A stretch of 16,119 nt of DNA, from NCBI GenBank assembly GCA_937860285.1, contig CALMBS010000090.1:1-16119 (forward strand), given 5' to 3'. Below the pieces are notes generated by a model. That model worked only from the letters and a program-made list of their open reading frames with translations. It was not told where the DNA came from and searched no databases. This document shows, in pieces, positions 1 to 5,775 of this stretch (the stretch's first letter is position 1; every line of letters begins with the position of its first letter). The translations under genes and the position numbers were made by a program. This stretch comes from an uncultured Chloroflexota bacterium. GTDB taxonomy: Bacteria; Chloroflexota; Dehalococcoidia; UBA2247; RBG-13-53-26.

Positions 1-986
1 AAGAAGGGGGTGTGACGCCCGCCCTCTTCCTTGCTCAGAATATAGACCTCGGTGGCCGCGGTGGTGTGCGGGGTGATGGACCCGGGCTTCGCCAGCACCT
101 GGCCCCTCTGGATGTCATCCCGCTCCGCACCGCGCAGCAGCACACCGACGGCGTCGCCGGGCTCGGCGTAGTCCAGCAGCTTGTGGAACATCTCCAGGCT
201 GGTGGCGATGGTCTTCTTGGTGGCCCCCAGGCCCACTATCTCGATCTCGTCGCCCGGCTTGATCACGCCGCGCTCGACGCGGCCGGTGGGCACGGTGCCC
301 CGCCCCTTGATGCTGAAAACGTCTTCGACGGCCATCAGGAAGGGCTTGTCCTTCTCCCTCTTCGGCTCGGGGATGTAGGAGTCCACCGCATCCATCAGCT
401 TCCAGATGCCGCCGCACCACTGGCACTCCCTCTTGCCGCAGCCGCACTCGCCGGCCTTGAGCCCGCTCACCCTGACGATGGGGGTCTTGTCGCCCGGGAA
501 CTGGTACTTCGTCAGCAACTCCCTGACCTCCAGCTCCACCAGGTCCAGCAGCTCCGGGTCCTCCATCATGTCGACCTTGTTGAGGGCCACCAGGATATAC
601 GGCACCTGCACCTGGCGGGCCAGCAGGATGTGCTCCCGCGTCTGGGGCATGGGGCCGTCGAAGGCGCTGACCACCAGGATGGCGCCGTCCATCTGGGCGG
701 CGCCGGTGATCATGTTCTTGATGTAGTCCGCATGGCCGGGGCAGTCGACGTGGGCGTAATGCCGCTTGTCGGTCTCATACTCGATGTGGGCGATCTGGAT
801 GGTCAGGCCCCTGGCCTTCTCTTCGGGGGCGTTGTCGATGGCGTCATAAGCACGAAACTGAGCCTTGCCCTGGGTTGCCAGGACCCTGGTAATGGCTGAC
901 GTCAGCGTCGTCTTGCCGTGGTCCACATGACCGATGGTGCCGATGTTGACATGGGGCTTGGTCCTCTCGTACTTCTTCTTCGCCAT
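1..986 (-). CDS. tuf: Elongation factor Tu, 3' end beyond the window
   Basis: EF-Tu is the GTPase that carries aminoacyl-tRNA to the ribosome. About 328 N-terminal residues of roughly 400 are visible; the rest lies left of position 1. The ATG at 984-986 follows a strong GGAGG (994-998) with 7-nt spacing. The protein begins MAKKKYERTKPHVNIGTIGH. The GTPase motifs are G1 GHVDHGKT (19-26), G3 DCPGH (81-85) and G4 NKVD (136-139), followed by domain 2 with the VEDVFSIKGRGT stretch. Where most EF-Tu proteins have a SALK-type loop, this one has VSGLKAGE followed by Cys181, Cys183, Cys188 and Cys191 (CxCx4CxxC), a candidate metal-binding knuckle. It sits 22 bp downstream of tRNA-Thr(GGU) and is probably co-transcribed with three tRNAs. 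The identification is secure; the role of the cysteines is inference. Confidence 0.98.
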   Translation of the reverse strand, partial: MAKKKYERTKPHVNIGTIGHVDHGKTTLTSAITRVLATQGKAQFRAYDAIDNAPEEKARGLTIQIAHIEYETDKRHYAHVDCPGHADYIKNMITGAAQMDGAILVVSAFDGPMPQTREHILLARQVQVPYILVALNKVDMMEDPELLDLVELEVRELLTKYQFPGDKTPIVRVSGLKAGECGCGKRECQWCGGIWKLMDAVDSYIPEPKREKDKPFLMAVEDVFSIKGRGTVPTGRVERGVIKPGDEIEIVGLGATKKTIATSLEMFHKLLDYAEPGDAVGVLLRGAERDDIQRGQVLAKPGSITPHTTAATEVYILSKEEGGRHTPF

Positions 987-993
987 TTATGCG

Positions 994-998
994 CCTCC
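994..998 (-). promoter_or_regulatory. Ribosome binding site of tuf
   Basis: GGAGG on the minus strand, 7 nt before the tuf ATG. It fixes the tuf start and lies in the short spacer between tRNA-Thr(GGU) and tuf. Confidence 0.85.
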
Positions 999-1007
999 TC
1001 TAATCTG

Positions 1008-1080
1008 AGCCCACAACCCGGCTCGAACGGGTGACCTCGCCCTTACCAAGGGCGTGCTCTACCTACTGAGCTATGTGGGC
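1008..1080 (-). tRNA. tRNA-Thr (anticodon GGU)
   Basis: Reading the minus strand, the acceptor arms GCCCACA and TGTGGGC pair perfectly. The D arm contains AGCTCAGTAGGTAGAGC, the anticodon arm is CGCCC-TTGGTAA-GGGCG with anticodon GGT, and the T arm carries the TTCGAGC loop. The discriminator base is T and CCA is not encoded. It is the last tRNA before tuf, matching the place of thrT in the E. coli thrU-tyrU-glyT-thrT-tufB operon. Confidence 0.97.
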
Positions 1081-1107
1081 ACTCTAACAATTCTAGCATA
1101 CTTACAC

Positions 1108-1190
1108 TGGAGGGGGCAGGATTCGAACCTGCGAAGCCGTTAGGCGACAGATTTACAGTCTGTTGGTATTAGCCGCTCACCCACCCCTCC
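1108..1190 (-). tRNA. tRNA-Tyr (anticodon GUA)
   Basis: A class II tRNA of 83 nt with a long variable arm. On the minus strand the acceptor stem starts GGAGGGG, the anticodon arm is ACAGA-CTGTAAA-TCTGT with anticodon GTA, and the T arm has GGTTCGAATCC. The discriminator is A and CCA is not encoded. It is separated from tRNA-Thr(GGU) by only 27 bp, where E. coli has a Gly tRNA. Confidence 0.97.
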
Positions 1191-1192
1191 GC

Positions 1193-1265
1193 AGCCCGAG
1201 AGGGGATTCGAACCCGCTAGCCTACCGATTACAAATCGGTTGCGCTACCGTTGCGCCACTCGGGC
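1193..1265 (-). tRNA. tRNA-Thr (anticodon UGU)
   Basis: On the minus strand the acceptor arm is GCCCGAG/CTCGGGC, the anticodon arm ACCGA-TTTGTAA-TCGGT with anticodon TGT, and the T arm GGGTTCGAATCCC. It is the promoter-proximal gene of the cluster, 2 bp from tRNA-Tyr and just downstream of the predicted promoter. The discriminator is T and no CCA is encoded. Confidence 0.97.
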
Positions 1266-1277
1266 AACTGGCCAATT

Positions 1278-1307
1278 AGTATAAGGTAAAGCTCGTTCCC
1301 AAGTCAA
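1278..1307 (-). promoter_or_regulatory. Sigma-70-type promoter for the tRNA-tuf operon
   Basis: On the minus strand a -35 box TTGACT (1302-1307) and a -10 box TATACT (1278-1283) are separated by 18 bp. Transcription would start near 1271, a few bases before the 5' end of tRNA-Thr(UGU). Both boxes are one mismatch from consensus, and the placement fits a stable-RNA promoter. Confidence 0.75.
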
Positions 1308-1371
1308 CCACGGCCAAACTCACTTTGAGCGTCGATGCCGCTTTCTCGCTTTCCACCCGATGGAGTAGAAT

Positions 1372-2049
1372 GTGTCCAGTATGACGCCGGCCGGCTCGCT
1401 GAGGTCTGTCACCGGGGCCCTGGACACCCTGTCCGGAGTGCTGCTGTCCCCCTCCGCCGCCATGGCCAGCATCACGGCCCGCGGCCCCATGGCCCTGGCC
1501 CTGCTCACCGCCGTGTCCGTGGCGATCACATCCGGCCTGGTGCTGGTCCCCAATCCGCCCGAGCTGGCCGAAGACATCCTGGACCTGGAGAAGGGCACTC
1601 TCAGCCTCTGGTCCGTCCTGCCGCTCTGGGTGGTGCTCTTCATGGCCGTGCTGGCCCTCCAGGCAGCCTTCCTGCACCTGACGGCGTCCGCCCTCAAGGC
1701 CAGGGGCAGTCGGGGCGAAACCTCCCAGGGAGGGCCCTACGGAACCTCTCACAGGGGGTTCCGGGGCATCTTCTGCGGCCTGTGCTTCGCCTACCTCCCC
1801 GGGCTGTTCTCCGCCCCCCTGATCGCCCTCCGGGCCCTCCTCGCTTCCGGGAGGGTCAATGCCGCCTACCAGGTGGTCTTCCCCCTGTTCTGCCTGTGGG
1901 TCTTCTTCCTGGGAGTGACGGCCGTCCGGCAGAACTACCACCTGTCGCACTGGCGGGCGACAGGCGCCTGCGCCTGCGCCTTTGCGGTGCTGGTCGTGCT
2001 CCCCTTCGTGGCCGGGACGGTGGTCATGACCCGGGTCATGGGCAGCTGA
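1372..2049 (+). CDS. Yip1-like five-helix membrane protein
   Basis: A 225-residue integral membrane protein resembling the bacterial YIP1 domain family, whose biochemical role is not defined. Five hydrophobic segments can be seen, around residues 40-60, 80-108, 132-158, 166-186 and 199-221. Between helices 2 and 3 is a polar Ser/Gly/Arg-rich loop (110-130). The stretch FCGLCFAYLPGLFSAPL and the basic residues after helix 4 are of the type seen in Yip1 proteins. The chosen start is GTG at 1372, with GGAG at 1362-1365 six bases upstream; an ATG three codons in (1381) is the alternative. It is transcribed away from the tRNA-tuf operon and converges on the MBL gene. Its stop codon is the first triplet of a strong hairpin. 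Family assignment is by pattern resemblance only. Confidence 0.75.
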   Translation: MSSMTPAGSLRSVTGALDTLSGVLLSPSAAMASITARGPMALALLTAVSVAITSGLVLVPNPPELAEDILDLEKGTLSLWSVLPLWVVLFMAVLALQAAFLHLTASALKARGSRGETSQGGPYGTSHRGFRGIFCGLCFAYLPGLFSAPLIALRALLASGRVNAAYQVVFPLFCLWVFFLGVTAVRQNYHLSHWRATGACACAFAVLVVLPFVAGTVVMTRVMGS

Positions 2050-2074
2050 CGCCTCAGCCCCGGCTGAGGCGTCA
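2047..2074 (+). terminator. Long hairpin at the end of the Yip1-like gene
   Basis: Two 13-base arms, TGACGCCTCAGCC and GGCTGAGGCGTCA, are perfectly complementary around a CC centre. The stop codon TGA of the upstream gene forms the first three bases. There is no T-run, so it may act as an RNA 3'-end stabiliser or a non-canonical terminator instead of a classical intrinsic terminator. Confidence 0.6.
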
Positions 2075-2077
2075 GTC

Positions 2078-2139
2078 TGTGCTGACACCTGTCCCGATCG
2101 TGTCAGCCTGTGCTGACACCTGTCCCGATCGTGTCAGCC
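2078..2139. repeat. Two perfect 31-bp tandem repeats with internal inverted repeats
   Basis: Units 2078-2108 and 2109-2139 are identical over 31 bp, starting TGTGCTGACACC and ending GTGTCAGCC. Inside each unit GCTGACAC (2081-2088, 2112-2119) pairs with GTGTCAGC (2100-2107, 2131-2138) across an 11-nt loop. The right arm of unit 1 also pairs with the left arm of unit 2 across a CTGT tetraloop (2100-2119), so alternative folds exist. The last six bases hold the stop codon of the convergent MBL gene. It may serve as a bidirectional terminator or be a genome-wide intergenic repeat. Confidence 0.85.
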
Positions 2140-2826
2140 GTCGCCATGCAGGCTGCGCAGGTGCCCTTCGATATACCGCCTCACCTCCGCCTTCGGCTCG
2201 TAGACCCCGAAGTGACCCTCGCACAGGATGTCGGCCTCCAGGTCCGCCAGCCGCCGCAACGAGGTCCGGGCCTGCCCTATGTCCGAGCCCGGCAGGAAAT
2301 AGGGTCCGTGCACATCCTGGCCGAAGAGCACCCTCTTCTTCCCGTCGAAGTACACCGCTATCGATCCCGGCGTGTGCCCGGGTATGTGCAGCATCTTCAG
2401 CCGGACCCGCCCGCAGGACAGCTCTGCCTCCGGCCCCCGCAGAACGACGTCCACCGGGCACGGCTGGTAGGTCACCCCGTAGTACTCCGCCCCGCAGCCG
2501 GCGCCGGTCTCGATGGCCCGCCGGTCCAGGTCGTGGGCGATCACCCGGAGGCCGAGGTCCCGGCGCAGCTGGTACAGCGCGCCGATGTGGTCGATGTGGG
2601 CGTGGGTGGCGATGACCGCCTCCAGCCTCTCCGGCGCCAGGCCCAGGCTCTTTATGTTGTCCAGGATCAGCTCGTACCCCTCGCCGGCGCCGGCGTCGAC
2701 GAGGACCATGGCCCCGCCGCAGTCCACCAGGTAGACGGCGCAGTCGTACGGGTGGGACAGGTCCACCCCGCCCACGATGTACACCCCGTCGTCTTCCGAC
2801 ACGCAGAGAGAGCTTTTCGTACCCAT
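2134..2826 (-). CDS. MBL-fold metallo-hydrolase (glyoxalase II-like)
   Basis: A 230-residue metallo-beta-lactamase-fold hydrolase, expected to be cytoplasmic and to use two metal ions. The ligand set is complete: H75-x-H77-x-D79-H80 in THAHIDH, H151 in PGHTPGS, D171 in GQDVHG and H205 in EGHFG. The N-terminal half also has the usual NxYLVD...VDAGAG strands. Length and motif spacing fit small single-domain MBL hydrolases; the substrate cannot be predicted. I chose the ATG at 2824-2826, because translation from there gives the family's usual N-terminus. The frame stays open upstream as far as 3057, but that would run antisense into the isomerase gene and adds a non-family sequence. No clear ribosome binding site is visible, so the start is less certain than the identity. 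It is divergent from the glycan operon. Confidence 0.88.
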   Translation of the reverse strand: MGTKSSLCVSEDDGVYIVGGVDLSHPYDCAVYLVDCGGAMVLVDAGAGEGYELILDNIKSLGLAPERLEAVIATHAHIDHIGALYQLRRDLGLRVIAHDLDRRAIETGAGCGAEYYGVTYQPCPVDVVLRGPEAELSCGRVRLKMLHIPGHTPGSIAVYFDGKKRVLFGQDVHGPYFLPGSDIGQARTSLRRLADLEADILCEGHFGVYEPKAEVRRYIEGHLRSLHGDG

Positions 2827-2830
2827 GCGA

Positions 2831-2860
2831 TTGACAGATGAGGTCCGGGACCGATATTCT
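2831..2860 (+). promoter_or_regulatory. Candidate promoter of the glycan operon
   Basis: A perfect TTGACA (2831-2836) lies 18 bp before TATTCT (2855-2860, four of six consensus bases). It points at the first isomerase gene and would leave a leader of about 140 nt. The -35 box is only 5 bp from the start codon of the divergent MBL gene. A second -10-like TATGAT (2922-2927) closer to the gene lacks a convincing -35 box. Confidence 0.4.
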
Positions 2861-2890
2861 CTTACCGGGACCGGCCGGAACTTTCCGGCC
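2845..2890. promoter_or_regulatory. Possible operator: direct and inverted repeats between divergent genes
   Basis: CCGGGACCG occurs at 2845-2853 and again at 2865-2873, exactly 20 bp apart, about two helical turns. Directly after it GGCCGGAA (2873-2880) and TTCCGGCC (2883-2890) form a perfect inverted repeat with a CT spacer. The first direct repeat reaches into the spacer next to the predicted -10 box. The layout suits regulator binding at a divergent promoter region, but no regulator gene is in the window. Confidence 0.4.
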
Positions 2891-3004
2891 GCGTTCGTCG
2901 TCAAAATAGGTAATGTGGTACTATGATAGCAGTATGCGTCCTCCGCTACCAGACGTTGCGGGGAAGGGGTGGCATACGGCCAGGGGCAGATCCAGGAGAC
3001 CTGA

Positions 3005-3595
3005 ATGAAGTATGAAGTGACCACCCGGATAGCTCTGGACTCCACCGGCGAGACCATCTCCGCCTACCTGTCGGACATGCGGGCCACCCTGAACAACCTG
3101 CCCCTCGAGGAGATCGAGCGGGTCGTCCGCCTGTTGCGGGAGGCCCGGTCGCACCGGAGAAGGGTCTTTCTCTTCGGCAACGGCGGCAGCGCCGCCACCG
3201 CCTCCCACCTGGCCTGCGACCTGGCCAAGGGCAGCAGCACCAATGGAAAGCCCCGCGTGCGGGCAATGGCCCTGACCGACAACATGCCCCTCATCTCCGC
3301 CTGGGCCAACGACACCGCTTATGAGAACATCTTCGCGCAGCAGCTGCAGGACCACGTCGAGCCCGGGGATGTCGTCATCGGCATCAGCGGGAGCGGCCGG
3401 TCCCCCAATGTGCTCAACGGCATCAAGGCCGCCCGGACCGCGGGCGCCGTCACCATCGGCATGACCGGTTTCGACGGAGGCCACCTCAAGGACCTGGTGG
3501 ACATCTGCATCATCGTTCCCGATGACAGCATAGACAAGGTGGAGGATGTCCACCTGATGCTGGGGCATGTCATCACATCCTGTCTGCGGACCTAG
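3005..3595 (+). CDS. SIS-domain phosphosugar isomerase, GmhA-like paralogue 1
   Basis: A 196-residue SIS-domain protein related to sedoheptulose 7-phosphate isomerase (GmhA), which makes D-glycero-D-manno-heptose 7-phosphate in the cytoplasm. The phosphate-binding loop FGNGGSAATASH is at 57-68, a second SIS motif GISGSGRSPNVL at 126-137, and the C-terminal helix with H183 and H188 at 180-190. By my alignment to E. coli GmhA, catalytic Glu65 is replaced by Asp72 and Gln172 by Glu180, whereas His180 is kept as H188. It may therefore have a different substrate or epimer preference, although subfamilies with an ED-H motif do exist near heptose genes. The ATG follows AGGAG (2994-2998) by 6 nt. It is the first gene of the operon, 15 bp before gmhB. 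A second, more canonical GmhA lies at 5155. Confidence 0.88.
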   Translation: MKYEVTTRIALDSTGETISAYLSDMRATLNNLPLEEIERVVRLLREARSHRRRVFLFGNGGSAATASHLACDLAKGSSTNGKPRVRAMALTDNMPLISAWANDTAYENIFAQQLQDHVEPGDVVIGISGSGRSPNVLNGIKAARTAGAVTIGMTGFDGGHLKDLVDICIIVPDDSIDKVEDVHLMLGHVITSCLRT

Positions 3596-3610
3596 TCTCC
3601 AAGTGGTCTG

Positions 3611-4138
3611 ATGTCATACCGAGCTGTTTTCCTGGACCGGGATGGCACCATCGCCAGGGACGTCCACTACTGCCGCGACCCCAGGGACTTCGAGATCCTG
3701 CCCCGCGTCCCCATCGCCATCCGCACCCTGAATGAGCACGGGTTCAAGGTGGTAGTCATCACCAACCAGTCGGGCATCGCCCGGGGCTACTTCACCCTGG
3801 AGACGCTGTCCCGCATCCATGAGAAGATGACCACGGAGCTGGCCCGGGACGGGGCCGGCATCGACGCCATCTACATGTGCCCGCACCACCCCGACGACGG
3901 CTGCGTCTGCCGCAAGCCCCGGCCGGCGCTGCTGCTGCAGGCCGCCCGGGACATCGGCATCGCCCTGGACCGCTCCTACATGATCGGCGATGACCTCAAG
4001 GACGTGCAGGCCGGCAGGGCCGCCGGGTGCCGCACCGTCTGGCTGCAGCCGGACGCCGGGGAGCGGCCCGGCGCCGACAGCGACCATGTTGCCGTTGACC
4101 TCTTCGAGGCGGTAGAATGGCTGCTTAAAGATGCGTGA
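3611..4138 (+). CDS. gmhB: D-glycero-D-manno-heptose 1,7-bisphosphate phosphatase
   Basis: A 175-residue HAD-superfamily phosphatase (histidinol-phosphatase/GmhB type) that would remove the 7-phosphate of heptose 1,7-bisphosphate. The nucleophile motif FLDRDGT has D9 and D11. TNQSGIARG (51-59) is the second HAD motif, and the GDD acidic motif is at 126-128. The zinc site is C90, H92, C98, C100 in a short CPHHPDDGCVCRKP loop, clearly shorter than the corresponding loop of E. coli GmhB, which I recall having C92/H94/C107/C109. The short loop may affect anomer choice; the neighbouring HddA-type kinase would supply the alpha anomer. It ends inside the next gene (8-bp overlap), so the two are probably translationally coupled. 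A histidinol-phosphatase role is possible but less likely here. Confidence 0.9.
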   Translation: MSYRAVFLDRDGTIARDVHYCRDPRDFEILPRVPIAIRTLNEHGFKVVVITNQSGIARGYFTLETLSRIHEKMTTELARDGAGIDAIYMCPHHPDDGCVCRKPRPALLLQAARDIGIALDRSYMIGDDLKDVQAGRAAGCRTVWLQPDAGERPGADSDHVAVDLFEAVEWLLKDA

Positions 4139-5162
4139 GGTACAAGGAACGACCATCAGGAGCCGGGCGCCGCTCCGCATCAGCTTCGGCGGCGGCGGCA
4201 CGGACGTGCCGCCCTACCCGGAGGAGCAGGGCGGGGCCGTCCTCAGCACTACCATCGGCAAGTACGCCTACTGCACGCTGATGGCGCGCCAGGATGACTC
4301 CATCAACGTCAGGTCGCTGGACTACGACATCGTGGCCCGGTACAACGTCAACACCGATCTCAAGTATGACGGCAAGCTGGACCTGGTGAAGGCGGCCATT
4401 CGCGCCATGAAGCTCACCAGCGGATTCGACCTCTTCCTGCACACCGACGCCCCCCCGGGCTCCGGGCTGGGCACATCCAGCGCCCTGGTGGTGGCCATCG
4501 TGGGCGCCTTCAAGCAGCTCCTGAAGCTCCCGCTGACCTCCTACGACATCGCCGAGCTGGCCTACTACATCGAGCGCCAGGAGGCGGGGATCAAGGGCGG
4601 CCGGCAGGACCAGTACGCCGCCACCTTCGGCGGGTTCAACTTCATCGAGTTCCTGGGCAAGACCACCATCGTCAACCCCCTGCGCATAAACTGGGACACC
4701 ATCAGCGAGCTGGAGTACCGGCTCATGCTCTGCTACACTGGCGGGACCCGGCTGTCCGCCGGGATTCTGGACGACCAGGTGACGTCCTACATCCAGAAGA
4801 AGGAGGCCGTGGTCCAGGCACTGCAGGAAACGAAGGCCCTGGCCTACAGCATGAAGAACGCCATGCTCCTGGGCCATCTCCGCGAGTTCGGCGACCTCAT
4901 GCACCAGGCCTGGGACTGCAAGAAGAGGCTCTCCACCAAGATAACCGACCCCCGCATCGACGAGCTCTACGAGCTGGCCCGGGAGAACGGGGCCATCGGG
5001 GGCAAGCTGCTGGGCGCCGGCGGGGGCGGCTACCTCCTCTTCCTGTGCGAGTTCGACAGGTGGCACATTGTGGCGGAGAAGCTGGAGGCGGCGGGGGGCA
5101 AGATCGTGGGCTTCACTTTCGACCTCCGTGGCATGCAGAGCTGGGAGGTGGGCGGTGACTAG
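4131..5162 (+). CDS. hddA: GHMP kinase, D-glycero-D-manno-heptose 7-phosphate kinase type
   Basis: A 343-residue GHMP-family sugar kinase. It would phosphorylate C1 of heptose 7-phosphate with ATP, between the GmhA and GmhB steps. The N-terminal motif PLRISFGGGGTDVPPY is at 14-29, the ATP-binding loop PPGSGLGTSSALVVA at 108-122, and the third GHMP motif KLLGAGGGGYLLF at 292-304. Length and motifs match HddA and the related fucose/GDP-heptose kinases. Because gmhA- and gmhB-type genes flank it, the heptose kinase role is favoured over other GHMP kinases. It overlaps gmhB by 8 bp and the next isomerase by 8 bp. The guanylyltransferase HddC, which would finish GDP-heptose, is not in the window. 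Confidence 0.88.
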   Translation: MREVQGTTIRSRAPLRISFGGGGTDVPPYPEEQGGAVLSTTIGKYAYCTLMARQDDSINVRSLDYDIVARYNVNTDLKYDGKLDLVKAAIRAMKLTSGFDLFLHTDAPPGSGLGTSSALVVAIVGAFKQLLKLPLTSYDIAELAYYIERQEAGIKGGRQDQYAATFGGFNFIEFLGKTTIVNPLRINWDTISELEYRLMLCYTGGTRLSAGILDDQVTSYIQKKEAVVQALQETKALAYSMKNAMLLGHLREFGDLMHQAWDCKKRLSTKITDPRIDELYELARENGAIGGKLLGAGGGGYLLFLCEFDRWHIVAEKLEAAGGKIVGFTFDLRGMQSWEVGGD

Positions 5163-5775
5163 AGTACTGAGGAGCAGGAAGAAAGCTGTGGCCGGCATGG
5201 CGCGCGAGAGCGCCGCGCTCTGCGGCGCCCTGGCCGACCAGGCCGGCGTCATTGTGGAAATCGCCGACGCCATGGTCCGGGCCCTCAGGAATGGCCGCAA
5301 GGTGCTTCTGTTCGGCAACGGGGGCAGCGCAGCGGACGCCGAGCACATCGCCGGCGAGCTGGCCGGCAAGTTCACCCTCTTCCGGGACCCCCTGCCGGCC
5401 GTCGCCCTCACCACCAACACGGCCTCGCTGACCGCCATCGCCAACGATTTCGGCTACGACGAGGTCTTCGCCCGGCAGCTCCGGGGCCTGGTGGCCAAAG
5501 GAGACGTGGTGGTCGGGCTCTCCACCAGCGGAGAGTCACCCAACGTCATCAGGGCCATCGACCAGGCCAGGGAGCGGGGCGCCGTCACCGTGGCCTTTAC
5601 CGGCGCCAAAGGCGCTCTTCGAAACGGGGCCGACCTTGTCCTCTCCATTCCCTCCACCGATACTCCGCGCATCCAGGAAGCCCACATGCTGGCCGGCCAT
5701 ATCATCTGCTCTCTGGTGGAGGAAGCCCTCTTCGGGGCGGGACGGCCGGACCGGCGGAGGAACACCGGCCAATGA
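5155..5775 (+). CDS. gmhA: Phosphoheptose isomerase, canonical GmhA paralogue 2
   Basis: A 206-residue SIS-domain isomerase converting sedoheptulose 7-phosphate to D-glycero-D-manno-heptose 7-phosphate. LLFGNGGSAADAEHIAGEL is at 51-69 and STSGESPNVI at 123-132. The residues equivalent to E. coli Glu65, Gln172 and His180 are all present, as E68, Q174 and H182, so this copy looks catalytically standard. I use the GTG at 5155, placed 6 nt after GGAGG (5144-5148) and overlapping the kinase stop. GTG 5188 and ATG 5197 are in-frame alternatives, since the first 14 residues are basic and not conserved. It overlaps the next gene by ATGA. The basic C-terminal tail (RPDRRRNTGQ) is unusual and may be unstructured. 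Confidence 0.9.
   Translation: MTRVLRSRKKAVAGMARESAALCGALADQAGVIVEIADAMVRALRNGRKVLLFGNGGSAADAEHIAGELAGKFTLFRDPLPAVALTTNTASLTAIANDFGYDEVFARQLRGLVAKGDVVVGLSTSGESPNVIRAIDQARERGAVTVAFTGAKGALRNGADLVLSIPSTDTPRIQEAHMLAGHIICSLVEEALFGAGRPDRRRNTGQ

Noticed and set aside
12..899. Long plus-strand open frame opposite tuf
   Set aside because: It is antisense to a clear EF-Tu; low-complexity composition and no recognisable motif. GC-rich codons keep the opposite frame open.
2078..2139. CRISPR array
   Set aside because: Only two directly abutting units with no spacer between them and no cas genes.
1335..2615. 426-codon plus-strand open frame
   Set aside because: It crosses the Yip1-like gene in another frame and runs antisense through the MBL gene; Arg/Pro-rich with no family features.
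2827..3057. N-terminal extension of the MBL protein
   Set aside because: The frame is open, but it would overlap the divergent isomerase gene and promoter, and the extra residues do not resemble an MBL N-terminus.
4125..5444. 439-codon minus-strand open frame
   Set aside because: It is a shadow of the GHMP kinase and GmhA 2, both of which have full motif sets on the plus strand.
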